DNA from: a virus
Length of the DNA: 25,838 nucleotides
Direction: 5' to 3' (one strand)
Virus record (IMG/VR): IMGVR_UViG_3300027896_000196
Coordinates: 1 to 25,838 of that record
Shown: positions 1-8,496 of the stretch, piece after piece
Layout of the letters: each line of letters begins with the position of its first letter
How positions within the stretch are numbered: position 1 is the stretch's first letter
Made by a program: the position numbers and the translations under genes
Notes under the pieces: model-generated
The model's database searches: none
What the model saw: the letters and a program-made list of their open reading frames with translations, nothing else
What the model was told of the DNA's origin: nothing

Positions 1-2
1 TG

Positions 3-8
3 TATAAT
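3..8 (+). promoter_or_regulatory. Candidate -10 box for the plus-strand gene
   Basis: The hexamer TATAAT matches the sigma-70 -10 consensus exactly and lies 39 bases before the ATG at 48. A start of transcription around 14-17 would give a leader of about 30 bases containing the ribosome-binding site. Any -35 element would lie outside the window, so only half of the promoter can be judged. In DNA this rich in A+T a chance match is possible. It is the only promoter-like signal that I could tie to a gene start here. Confidence 0.45.
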
Positions 9-18
9 ATAGTAAAGG

Positions 19-33
19 TAGGTATTTAACCTA
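19..33. promoter_or_regulatory. Operator-like palindrome in the leader of the plus-strand gene
   Basis: A perfect 5-base inverted repeat, TAGGT and ACCTA, is separated by ATTTA. It lies just downstream of the TATAAT box, where transcription would start, and just before the AAGGAG ribosome-binding site. The position suits a repressor site or a small leader hairpin. The arms are short and A+T-rich, so this could be coincidence. No second copy was seen elsewhere in the window. Confidence 0.25.
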
Positions 34-47
34 AAAGGAGACTTTTT

Positions 48-881
48 ATGAAAATTAAGAGCTTTTTAATCTTGCTTTTTGCTTTTATGACAGCAACTCA
101 AGCCCAAACCTGCACAATTTGTGGCGTTATATCAGGGCCTTTGGCACCAAGTAATCCAATTTTTAAACTAGTTTTTATAGGACTTCCAAATTCTTGGTTT
201 TTGTCAGATAGTGTTGTTACAAAAGGCGCAATAGCATCTAAAGATTTTAATAATAGTTGGGTAGGCACAACTTATCTTAAGCCGTTAACTAGAGGTTATA
301 AGGTGCAAAAGCCCGATTTTTATTACGATTCTGTAGATTTCGGTCATACATTTATACGCCATGTCTTTGTAGTTATTGATACTCAGCCGCCATCAATTTT
401 AAATGTCACTGTTACGAAGAATCTTAAAGTTGGGGATTCCGGCACATTAAGTTATTTAGTTGTGGATAACTCATTAAGATTTTCGAGCAGGCGAGTCGAT
501 ATTAGTTATAATAGGGAACCTTGGCAACTTGTTAGTAACTTGTTTAATCCTGGCTATGTAGCTGATACATCTGACAGTATAAGCAAAAGAATATCAACTA
601 GGTCTCTAAGATTTGTTCCTACTACTTATGGCCTTTGTCAGTTTAAAATCACTGTTGGCGATTCAGATATTAACAATCATAAAAATGTCACAATTGCCTA
701 CTCTGACACTTTCAGAGTTCAACCTCTTGTTGGAATAAAAATAGATAAAAAATCAAAATTAAAGACTCAATTATATTTCCCTAAAATATTTAACATAAAA
801 GGTCAATTATTAGGAGAAAGAAACAAATTTAGAGGAATCTATCTAAAGCGTGGCATTACTAAATTAGAATTATCCTATTAA
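48..881 (+). CDS. Secreted Ig-like protein with a sorting-domain-like C-terminus
   Basis: This 277-residue protein has a clear signal peptide (residues 1 to about 19: MKIK, a hydrophobic run, then ATQA before Q20). A CxxC pair follows at C22/C25. Residues about 108-225 look like an Ig or FN3-type beta sandwich: they begin with DTQPPSI and contain VVDNS and a paired Tyr/Trp region. Residues 243-268 (KIFNIKGQLL, then RGIYLKRG) resemble the core of C-terminal sorting domains used by type IX-like secretion in Bacteroidota and Fibrobacterota. The resemblance is judged by eye. The start has a good AAGGAG site at 35-40, 7 bases before the ATG. It is the only plus-strand gene and ends 2 bases from the stop of the convergent fibre gene. 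It may be a phage-carried cargo gene or a host gene beside a prophage. The function is not recognised. Confidence 0.75.
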   Translation: MKIKSFLILLFAFMTATQAQTCTICGVISGPLAPSNPIFKLVFIGLPNSWFLSDSVVTKGAIASKDFNNSWVGTTYLKPLTRGYKVQKPDFYYDSVDFGHTFIRHVFVVIDTQPPSILNVTVTKNLKVGDSGTLSYLVVDNSLRFSSRRVDISYNREPWQLVSNLFNPGYVADTSDSISKRISTRSLRFVPTTYGLCQFKITVGDSDINNHKNVTIAYSDTFRVQPLVGIKIDKKSKLKTQLYFPKIFNIKGQLLGERNKFRGIYLKRGITKLELSY

Positions 882-883
882 AG

Positions 884-3800
884 CTAATCTCTGTATAAGG
901 GCTTATTAGGCAGTCTATAAACTGCAACAACATTTTTATCTCCGTTAATATATCCAGTATAATTGTCAATGCCTAAAGAATCGCTCCGTGAAAAAATTAT
1001 TAAGATTCGTTCGCTGTTAAGAAATCTAATATCCGAACTATTTAAGACTTCTGCTATAATAGCATAGAATATTTTTCTGGAATTGGGTTCTTGAAGAGCC
1101 TCCGTTCTAAAAATTAAATCTTTAGAGCAAGTCTTATAAAAAAATCTACCTAGAGTATCACTTGAAGAATTTGAAAAAATAAATTCCCCATTTAAATCAG
1201 CTGAGACATAATAAGGGATTTGAACAAAACCACCATCAATAGAAAAATTAGAAAATTTAAGAGGTTCTATATTGTAGAATTGATTGTCATTAATAAAATT
1301 AGAATTATTAATTGGAATATTAATTAAAGGCTGAATGTATGGCTCTTTACTTAGGAGACTACCCCCTGTGCCAAAATTAGATATATTAATTTTCGAAGTT
1401 TTGGTTAACATTTTGCAGGTAAGACTATTTGGCAAATCTGAAATACACTGATAAGGCTGATAGTAATAACCGATCATAAGACCATCAGAAGTTCCCGAAA
1501 ATAAAAAAGAATTTTGTTTTAAAAGAGCCTGAATTGTTATGACTACTGGACTAGTCGTTGTAAAGGGTATCCCTTGATCATATATTACAAATTTTAAAAT
1601 AGTACCTAAACTTTGAATTTGTATAGGATACATTTTATTGCCAGTTGAGGCAATATTTAGCCAACAAAAAGGAAGAATAAGACCTTCCTCTTTAGGAATT
1701 GAGGGTAATCGCATAGTAGAAGATATACCAATTATATTGCATCCACCTAAATGTAAAGAGCCCCTATTAGAATCTACTGTAATTGCTCCTGATATACCTG
1801 TAGAAGCATTAATTGTTAAAATATCTGACAAACAAAAGGTTTTTAAACTCTTTTCTCCTTGAATAAAATTAACCGTAGCTCCATTTCTAATATTTTTATT
1901 GTTGCTATTGGCAATTACAAAAGCAACCATTTCGTAAACAGATCCTATAATATATTCATAGCCAGGAACTATCACTATTTGGATTATTCCTGTTTGCGTT
2001 AAAATGTCAGCTAATCGTAAAGAAAGACCAGCTGATATGTTATTAATTTTAGAAACTGCCGCTATTGAATAAATAGAGGTTGAATCAGGGCCTAATTTTG
2101 ATAATGGTATAGATAAAATTTTATTAGACCCTGAAACATTGCTACTATCAGCACGTACAAAATAATGAAGTTCTACTGTAGAAGCCATAGTCGCTGTTGT
2201 GCTACTACTATCCGATCCTGGATATGCTAAAACATAGTTATTATAACCAGAAAGGCCCGAATCCCACTGTTCTACTATTTTACCTGACACTTCATTTTCA
2301 AAAATTCCGTGATATAAAAGTGCTCCTGTATCACTATAATTTTTTACAATTTTAGGGTCAGAAGGAAGATAGGTCAATGATGTTGAATCTGTTCGAATAA
2401 AAGTAGCTTTTATATCATATCCTCCATTGTACCCTAAACCTGGATCCTGGGTTATAGTATTAGCAAAATTTTTAAAATTAAAAGTCAACATACTTGTGCC
2501 ATACCCAGTAAAGTCTCCTGGGACAATTTTTCCATTATTAGCTAGGGTACTTGAAACATAAGTAGCTGAACTACGTGCTGGGGTTTGAGTAAAAAACCCT
2601 GTATAATTATATTTTTTAAGGGGATCAAGAATTATAGGATCAGGGATTACTGTAGTTGCAGGCCAAGGATTTGGATCTGAATAGATAGTAACTATTTGCA
2701 CGTCCGAACTTATTTTACCCGTCACGGCATCACTCAAACTGTCTCCGATTTTTTGGCCCCCGTCATTATCCGTACCACCTATCCGATCAAGCTGCAGGAT
2801 CTGTGTGCCGTATCTGTCCGTTCCTAGGGTGTTTCTGGCAAAGCGAGTCTCTAGTTTATTGTCAAGTAGCCTATCCATATTTTCTTCGAGCAGTTGCTCC
2901 GCAGACGGCACCAAAATCTGATGTCGGACATCCAGCATGTCTGCATCAACCACATTATCAGATGTCAACAGATCAGGTCTGATAGACCTGCTGTTGGCAT
3001 TATTAGTGGAGCCATTGCCATTGTTTAGGGGGTCAAAATCCGAGCTATTTCTTCGCCCTATGAAAGCCATGGGAATGGCATAGCTATAGCCATCGACTGT
3101 GCCACCGCATTCTGCACGCCACATTCCATAATCGCCTGTAGTCGGGCCCATGTTAGTAAACGCTGAGTGGGGTCCCAGTGTATTGGGTCCTTGGCTTAAT
3201 ACGATCTGTGAGCCCAGTCCAGCTTCCGGATAATTAAAGGGGTCTACATCTGGCACCACTCTAATTTTATATTGTACTTGGACTCTTTTTGTAGTCTCAA
3301 TATTTGTGGTAGGGTGGATTTCATCATCGAGTAAATAGACGGTTGTATCTACATTGCCTTCATTGTAGACTCTCTGTACTTGACGATTGACAACGTAAGG
3401 ATTCTGAACGAGCCATAGTGCACCACTATTAATAGTATGCCATATTTGGGAGAATTGACCTGCTATCCATCCTTTAGCTTTATCTGCCATGTGTATGGCA
3501 TTGATATCGTAGGCTGTCTGGGGGTCCTGCAGGGTCCATGTCCCCCCGAGGTCATTGGATTCCAGAACAATGCCTGAGTCATACCCTCCTTTTAATACGG
3601 GATAATTCAGTTTATAGTAATAAGATATTCGCACCTGGGCAAAAGCAGAGGGAGCCAGAGCAAGAGTAATTTGCCCGTTAGCCCCATCAACGGAACTAAC
3701 AGCAGCAGTAGAGCCATTGACTTTAACAACTACATCGGACGTAGCAGTTGTAGTTGTGCCCGTGCCATTGCCTTTTGTAATGGGCTTATTCTGGACATTA

Positions 3801-5293
3801 AAAACTTTATTAATTCCATCAGCCTGACTGGACATGTCCTCATTATTTACTCTGCCATCTAAGGGTATTGTAGTTGGTATAGTACCTTTTTTACCAGTGA
3901 TCCAGGCCTTGCCCCTGACTATATTGTCATCTATTTTGTACCAATAATAAGCAATAACTTTGGCACAAGAAGCAGGAGCCGCGTTGAGAACTATCTGGCC
4001 GCTGGCTCCGAGTAAGGAGTCAACAAGAACAGCCGTGCCATTAACCTTCACAATGACATCAGCCGGTAAATTAGTTATAGTGCCTGTGCCGTCGCCTTTT
4101 GTAATGGGCTTATTCAGGACATTAAAAGTTTTATTAATCCCGTTAGCCTGGCTGGATACGTCTTCTCCTGCAACATAATCGTCTAATGTGGGAGCCATAG
4201 TCACGTCTGTATATTCTACTGATAGGCTATTATTGCCATTAATTCTATTGGACTGGGAATACCATGTAGCCCCACTTGTAGATGTAGCCAGGATCACGCC
4301 ATTGGCTCCCACGGCAAATCCAATATTAATGTCATAAAAATATACGGAATTCAATTTACTTGTAATGCCACTAGTCTGGACTGCCCAATGGGTTCCTCCA
4401 TCAGACGTTCTGAGAATGACTCCGGAGTCTCCTACTGCCCAGCCATTTTGGGTGTCAAGAAAATATATAGATCTTAAATTGTATGAAACGCCGCTATACT
4501 GAGCTGTCCAATTTATTCCGTTAGTAGTTTTTAAAATTATGCCTGAGTCTCCGACAATCCAGCCAATAAGCGAAGAATACATGAAGATGCCATTGAAATT
4601 ATCAATGTATCCGCTGGCCTGTACGGTCCAATTTTGGCCTCCTGTAGAGGTCCTGGCCATGGTGCCGTTATTACCGACTACCCAGCCTATGGAAGGAGTA
4701 ACGAAGTAGACACTATTAAGTTGATTTTTGGTAGCGATGGTCTGAACATCCCAAGTCTCTCCTGCGTTCTCCGTATAGAGTACTAGGCCATTTTCTCCTA
4801 CAGCCCATGCCACATTTGTATTAACGGCGTCGATGTCGAGGATAGTATCGATAATGGTAATGGGTCCAGGTCTGTTTGTAGGGTCGTTAGGCCCCAGCAG
4901 AGCTCTCCAAACTTCCAGGAACACCCCATTTACCTGTGCCGCTGAAATAGGGGCCGTGGGTAGCTTGACGAGATTTGCGTTGGCTGTAGACGTGTTTGTG
5001 CCTGTTACATAAACAACCTGGCCGTTGACTAAAGCATATTCTGGAACAGCGTTAGAAGGGTCTTGAGTATAAAAAGAATTTTTAAGCAGAGAACTGGTGT
5101 AATAAGGTCTGAAAGATAGCCAGCCTGAAGGTAGAGACGACAGGCGTCGTTGCCCCAGTTGGTTTTGAATCTGCTGGAGCAGATTGACTTCTGTGTCTAA
5201 TGGGGGCTTGCCCTTCTGGAAAATAACCGTGTCGTAGTTATAGCCGTTGGGTTCGTCTACATAAGAAACACCAGTTCCAAGATTTTCTGCCAT
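884..5293 (-). CDS. Large tail fibre / host-contact protein with a seven-bladed Ycf48-like propeller
   Basis: This 1469-residue protein is probably the fibre or receptor-contact protein and the last gene of the baseplate series. Residues 1-140 are a conserved-looking attachment region (DTVIFQKGKPPLDTEVNLLQ). Residues 151-347 hold five repeats of about 40 residues of Ycf48/BNR type (GWxVGDSGxIxxTxxGGxxW). A sixth blade starts near 360, is interrupted by two tandem 108-residue units, and resumes at about 566-589. A seventh follows at 595-632. Residues 640-860 form a second conserved-looking region (RPDLL, DVRHQILVPSAEQL). Residues about 865-1469 are a Ser/Asn-rich beta region of unknown type, probably the distal tip, encoded by much more A+T-rich DNA. 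The start at 5293 has a TAGGAG site overlapping the stop of the wedge gene. Ycf48 folds are used here as a structural scaffold; nothing suggests a photosynthetic role. No catalytic site was recognised. Confidence 0.85.
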   Translation of the reverse strand: MAENLGTGVSYVDEPNGYNYDTVIFQKGKPPLDTEVNLLQQIQNQLGQRRLSSLPSGWLSFRPYYTSSLLKNSFYTQDPSNAVPEYALVNGQVVYVTGTNTSTANANLVKLPTAPISAAQVNGVFLEVWRALLGPNDPTNRPGPITIIDTILDIDAVNTNVAWAVGENGLVLYTENAGETWDVQTIATKNQLNSVYFVTPSIGWVVGNNGTMARTSTGGQNWTVQASGYIDNFNGIFMYSSLIGWIVGDSGIILKTTNGINWTAQYSGVSYNLRSIYFLDTQNGWAVGDSGVILRTSDGGTHWAVQTSGITSKLNSVYFYDINIGFAVGANGVILATSTSGATWYSQSNRINGNNSLSVEYTDVTMAPTLDDYVAGEDVSSQANGINKTFNVLNKPITKGDGTGTITNLPADVIVKVNGTAVLVDSLLGASGQIVLNAAPASCAKVIAYYWYKIDDNIVRGKAWITGKKGTIPTTIPLDGRVNNEDMSSQADGINKVFNVQNKPITKGNGTGTTTTATSDVVVKVNGSTAAVSSVDGANGQITLALAPSAFAQVRISYYYKLNYPVLKGGYDSGIVLESNDLGGTWTLQDPQTAYDINAIHMADKAKGWIAGQFSQIWHTINSGALWLVQNPYVVNRQVQRVYNEGNVDTTVYLLDDEIHPTTNIETTKRVQVQYKIRVVPDVDPFNYPEAGLGSQIVLSQGPNTLGPHSAFTNMGPTTGDYGMWRAECGGTVDGYSYAIPMAFIGRRNSSDFDPLNNGNGSTNNANSRSIRPDLLTSDNVVDADMLDVRHQILVPSAEQLLEENMDRLLDNKLETRFARNTLGTDRYGTQILQLDRIGGTDNDGGQKIGDSLSDAVTGKISSDVQIVTIYSDPNPWPATTVIPDPIILDPLKKYNYTGFFTQTPARSSATYVSSTLANNGKIVPGDFTGYGTSMLTFNFKNFANTITQDPGLGYNGGYDIKATFIRTDSTSLTYLPSDPKIVKNYSDTGALLYHGIFENEVSGKIVEQWDSGLSGYNNYVLAYPGSDSSSTTATMASTVELHYFVRADSSNVSGSNKILSIPLSKLGPDSTSIYSIAAVSKINNISAGLSLRLADILTQTGIIQIVIVPGYEYIIGSVYEMVAFVIANSNNKNIRNGATVNFIQGEKSLKTFCLSDILTINASTGISGAITVDSNRGSLHLGGCNIIGISSTMRLPSIPKEEGLILPFCWLNIASTGNKMYPIQIQSLGTILKFVIYDQGIPFTTTSPVVITIQALLKQNSFLFSGTSDGLMIGYYYQPYQCISDLPNSLTCKMLTKTSKINISNFGTGGSLLSKEPYIQPLINIPINNSNFINDNQFYNIEPLKFSNFSIDGGFVQIPYYVSADLNGEFIFSNSSSDTLGRFFYKTCSKDLIFRTEALQEPNSRKIFYAIIAEVLNSSDIRFLNSERILIIFSRSDSLGIDNYTGYINGDKNVVAVYRLPNKPLYRD
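3611..4165 (-). repeat. Tandem in-frame repeat inside the fibre gene (two copies, 324-base period)
   Basis: The copies lie at 3935-4165 (residues 377-453) and 3611-3841 (residues 485-561), exactly 324 bases or 108 codons apart. Both encode EDxSSQAxGINKxFNV, then NKPITKGxGTGT, xVxVKVNG, a GQIxL strand and a closing YYxYK. The similarity is also visible in DNA: 21 identical bases begin at 3771 and at 4095. This points to a fairly recent duplication of a small beta domain inside a propeller blade. Copy number in such arrays can vary between relatives. Confidence 0.85.
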
Positions 5294-5305
5294 TTTTCAA
5301 AGCTC

Positions 5306-8300
5306 CTAGTCCTGTGGCGTATCAAAATTAATAGCCAAATTTCCGATAGTTAAATATTCAACAGAAGCCACGTTTATATCTTTAGTTCCTTTTTCCCCAT
5401 AGACATAATATGCTACCTGATAATCTTTAGTATCCGGCAACAGCCCGTCTTTTGTGCTTACCACAATTTTACCGTCTGCTTGAATATAGCCTCTACCTGG
5501 GCCTCCTGAGACGTCCAGGACGTCTTCCTGAAGAACCAGCGGCATGCTGTCTTCAAAAATTCCTCTGAAGAGATTATCGGAGCCGCCCTTATCAACTGTG
5601 GCATAAGTGAGCACTGGTATGACTGTAATAAAAGATCTTACTAAGCCTTCATTAAAAATTTCAAATTGGGTATGGCCGATGTCGTCTCGAATAATAAAAG
5701 ATCCGTCAGACTTGACCATTCTATTCAAAGGCAGAGCCATATAATTAACTTCCGGTAAATCTTGTATAAGCTGTATTATTTTGCTCTGAGTAAGCGTCTC
5801 TCCAATACTCAGGCGGTTAATATAATTGCCTATGGCCGTGCCTATTTTAGTTCTTAAAGTAGCCTGATAGACATTGATTTGTCCTCCATAGGTGGAGTAC
5901 AGAGGCGCTGCCGTGGGGACTACTGTAAATGCAAAGTCTACATTATTTTCAACGGCCTGTTTTACGATGACATCTGCACAGGCATGTTTCATCTTGTCCA
6001 TTTCTGTCTGGACGGTTGTTAGCAGGTCATTTATAGTATACGTCACGACAAAGTTTTCAATAGCTGTATAACTTATTAAAACTTCCTGGCCATTTTGGAT
6101 GTAGCCGCTTTCAATCAGCAGAATATTAGTAGGGGTTGTCGTGGCCCCGGGAATGATACGATAGTCAATATTTTCCGAGTAAGTAATTGTACTAGTGTTG
6201 TTCCGGACAATAATTGTTGTGGGGTCGGCTCCCAGATATACAAGTGGTTCTTGTTTACCAATAATCATGACGTGGGCTTCGTTGCTGACTGGTTGAAAGG
6301 TTTCCAAGGGCAAATTATTGGCAAATTTTATACGGACGCTGGTTGTAGCTATAGTAGAATTGCCGTTAGCCAAGGGGTCTGCAAGAGCCACGAGTTCGTA
6401 GTTTTCTGGAGTCAGGGGTCCTGAGAGTTGTCCTACAACTGAGACAATATTAATTACAGGCTGATTTTTCAAGATATATGTATCGGAGCTTCTGTATTTG
6501 TAGTCTACTTTAATTACGTCTGCGGAGGCCAGGCCTATTGCGACGTTTTTAGGCAGGGTTTCGTTTAATTTTATAGTATCTCCGTCGCCTATAATCTGAT
6601 AGCCTGTTATGTCATAATCCTGCACTTTTGTAGCGTTATGTACCAGGCTCACGCTAAAGATAGGTGTATGAGCTGTAACCAAAGGATTTAAAGATTTGAA
6701 TTCATAAGCAGGGGCGTTGATAACTGCAAAGGTTTCACCTGACATGGTTCCTTGGTTGTCCCCGATGCTTTCATATGAGAAGGCTATTTGGTCCGAGACT
6801 TGTTTTAATCTTTGGCCTTGGACATAGACATCTACTTTGCCTCCTACGTGTTGATTTCGGAGGGAGTCATAGTCTCGAATCATCAGGGGGTCACCTGCTG
6901 CCTGGATCATCATGCGTTGGACTCCGGATACTCCGGCTGCTGTTTTATTGTAGCCTCCCAGGGTTCCTGTGTCTGCATACATAGCTAATTCTATTCTAGT
7001 GGACAGGTCATGGTTAGATTCTTCGTCCTGGCCGAAGGCTATGGGGTTCGGGTTTTCTACTTTAAAATTGGAGTCAGCGCCTGAGCTAATAGATGTAACG
7101 GTGAAGGAGTCTGCATTTCCGGTGCTTCCTGCTGTCAGTGCCTGTACTTGAACTGATACCTCATACTGGTTTGTAAGGGAGTTATAAAATTGAGCTGCGT
7201 TAGCCAATGAAATGGTTTTACTTTCCAGAGTCATATAGGCTTGAGAGGGGATTCCCTGGTCGAGGTCGCCTTGGGAGGTTACGGTGGCTCCTTGGTTGAC
7301 TATCATGTCTCTAATGGGGGCTGTGCCCGTGTAGAAAGTAACGTAGCCGATAGCTGATGTAGCTCCTTTTCTGATGGTGTCTACATTTGAAGCCAGGGCA
7401 TCGAATTGGCTGTCTATGAGGTTTTGGACATCCTGATCTCTTGTCAGTCCCAGAGCTATTTTAAGGGCTTGTTTGGGCATGGAAGATGAGACGGGGTCGC
7501 TTATGCCGTCGTGATTGGCGTCATCGAAATCCTGTAGGGCGCTTACGGACAGGGATATGGCCAGAAAATTTTGTATGACGTAGACCCGGGCCATTTCTTC
7601 TGATGGTGGGTCGAGAATATCTCTTATAACTGATCCTGGGAGCATGGAGACATTTTTATTTCCGGTCAGGAGTTCCTGGCTGAATGTCAGGATGATGTCT
7701 ACCTGGGATCTATTAGGAAGAGTTTTAAGTCCTGTAGTAATAGTGACAGGGGATCCTTGGAGTTCCATTGAGTAGGCGCTTTCTGTAACTTGTCCAAGGA
7801 CTGGGTCATAGATCACGGCTGTTATTACGAAGAAGAAGGGTTGATCTTGATTGAGCAGGACATTGGGTAATGTTCCGGCTGATATTAGGGCTGACAGGAC
7901 GGTATTGGTCAGAGTAAAGGAGTAGTAGTAGGTTCTGATTACTTCTTCGGTGGTGGTTGTGACTCTGACATTTCCAGCAGTATCCACAGACTGACTAATA
8001 GGACTAGTAGTATCTTCATAATAGGTATAGGCGGACACTATTTGGGGGTTCATTTTTGCATAGGTTCTTGATGAGCCTCCGCCGCTTTCTACTGCGACGT
8101 AATAGTTATATCCGATGGTTTGTGGTTCGGGGTTTTGGGCGTTCAGGGCTTCTATGCTATCCTGATATGATCTGAGTCTGACTCCTGTAGGGGGAGTCAC
8201 GGTTATTTTTGTATTTGAGCTCAGGATAGTTATTTGGATAGTAGTCGGGGCACTTTGTGTGCCGTCCTGGTCTATAGCTATGATAGATAGGTTGTTTGCT

Positions 8301-8494
8301 CCTATGGGGAGAGTTCCGGACCAAGCCCATATGCTACTTCCTGAGGTGTAGGTAACTCCGAAGGTGGAGTTATTAACTAGGATGTTTTTTGTATTAGGGG
8401 CGACCGTAGTCCCTGACAGGGTCTGAGTTGGGATGTCAGAGGCGTAGTTGACTCCGTTAGTGGGGAGTAGTATGATGGGTGCTAGTATAGTCAT
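5306..8494 (-). CDS. Baseplate wedge protein, baseplate-J family, with inserted beta domains
   Basis: This 1062-residue protein is expected to form the baseplate wedge ring that links the hub to the fibres, like P2 gpJ, Mu gp47 or T4 gp6. The baseplate-J core is recognised at residues about 385-560, including AIGYVTFYTG, the QDEESNHDLSTRIE helix and the GVSGV segment. A C-terminal wedge part lies at about 818-965 (YINRLSIGETLTQSKI, then the DLPEVNYMALPL segment). Family members are often 300-500 residues, so this one is strongly enlarged. Residues 1-92 are an Ig-like domain. Residues about 570-815 are an insertion between the two core parts; it includes a domain (588-685) also present in the 1763-residue protein. 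D325-x-N327-x-D329-G330 resembles a calcium loop. The gene starts 2 bases after the stop of the gene before it and has no clear Shine-Dalgarno site, so its translation is probably coupled. Confidence 0.88.
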   Translation of the reverse strand: MTILAPIILLPTNGVNYASDIPTQTLSGTTVAPNTKNILVNNSTFGVTYTSGSSIWAWSGTLPIGANNLSIIAIDQDGTQSAPTTIQITILSSNTKITVTPPTGVRLRSYQDSIEALNAQNPEPQTIGYNYYVAVESGGGSSRTYAKMNPQIVSAYTYYEDTTSPISQSVDTAGNVRVTTTTEEVIRTYYYSFTLTNTVLSALISAGTLPNVLLNQDQPFFFVITAVIYDPVLGQVTESAYSMELQGSPVTITTGLKTLPNRSQVDIILTFSQELLTGNKNVSMLPGSVIRDILDPPSEEMARVYVIQNFLAISLSVSALQDFDDANHDGISDPVSSSMPKQALKIALGLTRDQDVQNLIDSQFDALASNVDTIRKGATSAIGYVTFYTGTAPIRDMIVNQGATVTSQGDLDQGIPSQAYMTLESKTISLANAAQFYNSLTNQYEVSVQVQALTAGSTGNADSFTVTSISSGADSNFKVENPNPIAFGQDEESNHDLSTRIELAMYADTGTLGGYNKTAAGVSGVQRMMIQAAGDPLMIRDYDSLRNQHVGGKVDVYVQGQRLKQVSDQIAFSYESIGDNQGTMSGETFAVINAPAYEFKSLNPLVTAHTPIFSVSLVHNATKVQDYDITGYQIIGDGDTIKLNETLPKNVAIGLASADVIKVDYKYRSSDTYILKNQPVINIVSVVGQLSGPLTPENYELVALADPLANGNSTIATTSVRIKFANNLPLETFQPVSNEAHVMIIGKQEPLVYLGADPTTIIVRNNTSTITYSENIDYRIIPGATTTPTNILLIESGYIQNGQEVLISYTAIENFVVTYTINDLLTTVQTEMDKMKHACADVIVKQAVENNVDFAFTVVPTAAPLYSTYGGQINVYQATLRTKIGTAIGNYINRLSIGETLTQSKIIQLIQDLPEVNYMALPLNRMVKSDGSFIIRDDIGHTQFEIFNEGLVRSFITVIPVLTYATVDKGGSDNLFRGIFEDSMPLVLQEDVLDVSGGPGRGYIQADGKIVVSTKDGLLPDTKDYQVAYYVYGEKGTKDINVASVEYLTIGNLAINFDTPQD

Positions 8495-8496
8495 TT

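Noticed and set aside
3398-4843. Ycf48-like repeats read as a photosystem II assembly factor or a sialidase.
   Set aside because: The repeats lie inside a 1469-residue fibre with phage-type flanks; no sialidase catalytic residues or photosynthetic neighbours were seen.
6095-6424. Open frame of 109 codons on the plus strand opposite the wedge gene.
   Set aside because: Antisense to a well-supported baseplate-J gene, with no plausible protein features; treated as a shadow frame.
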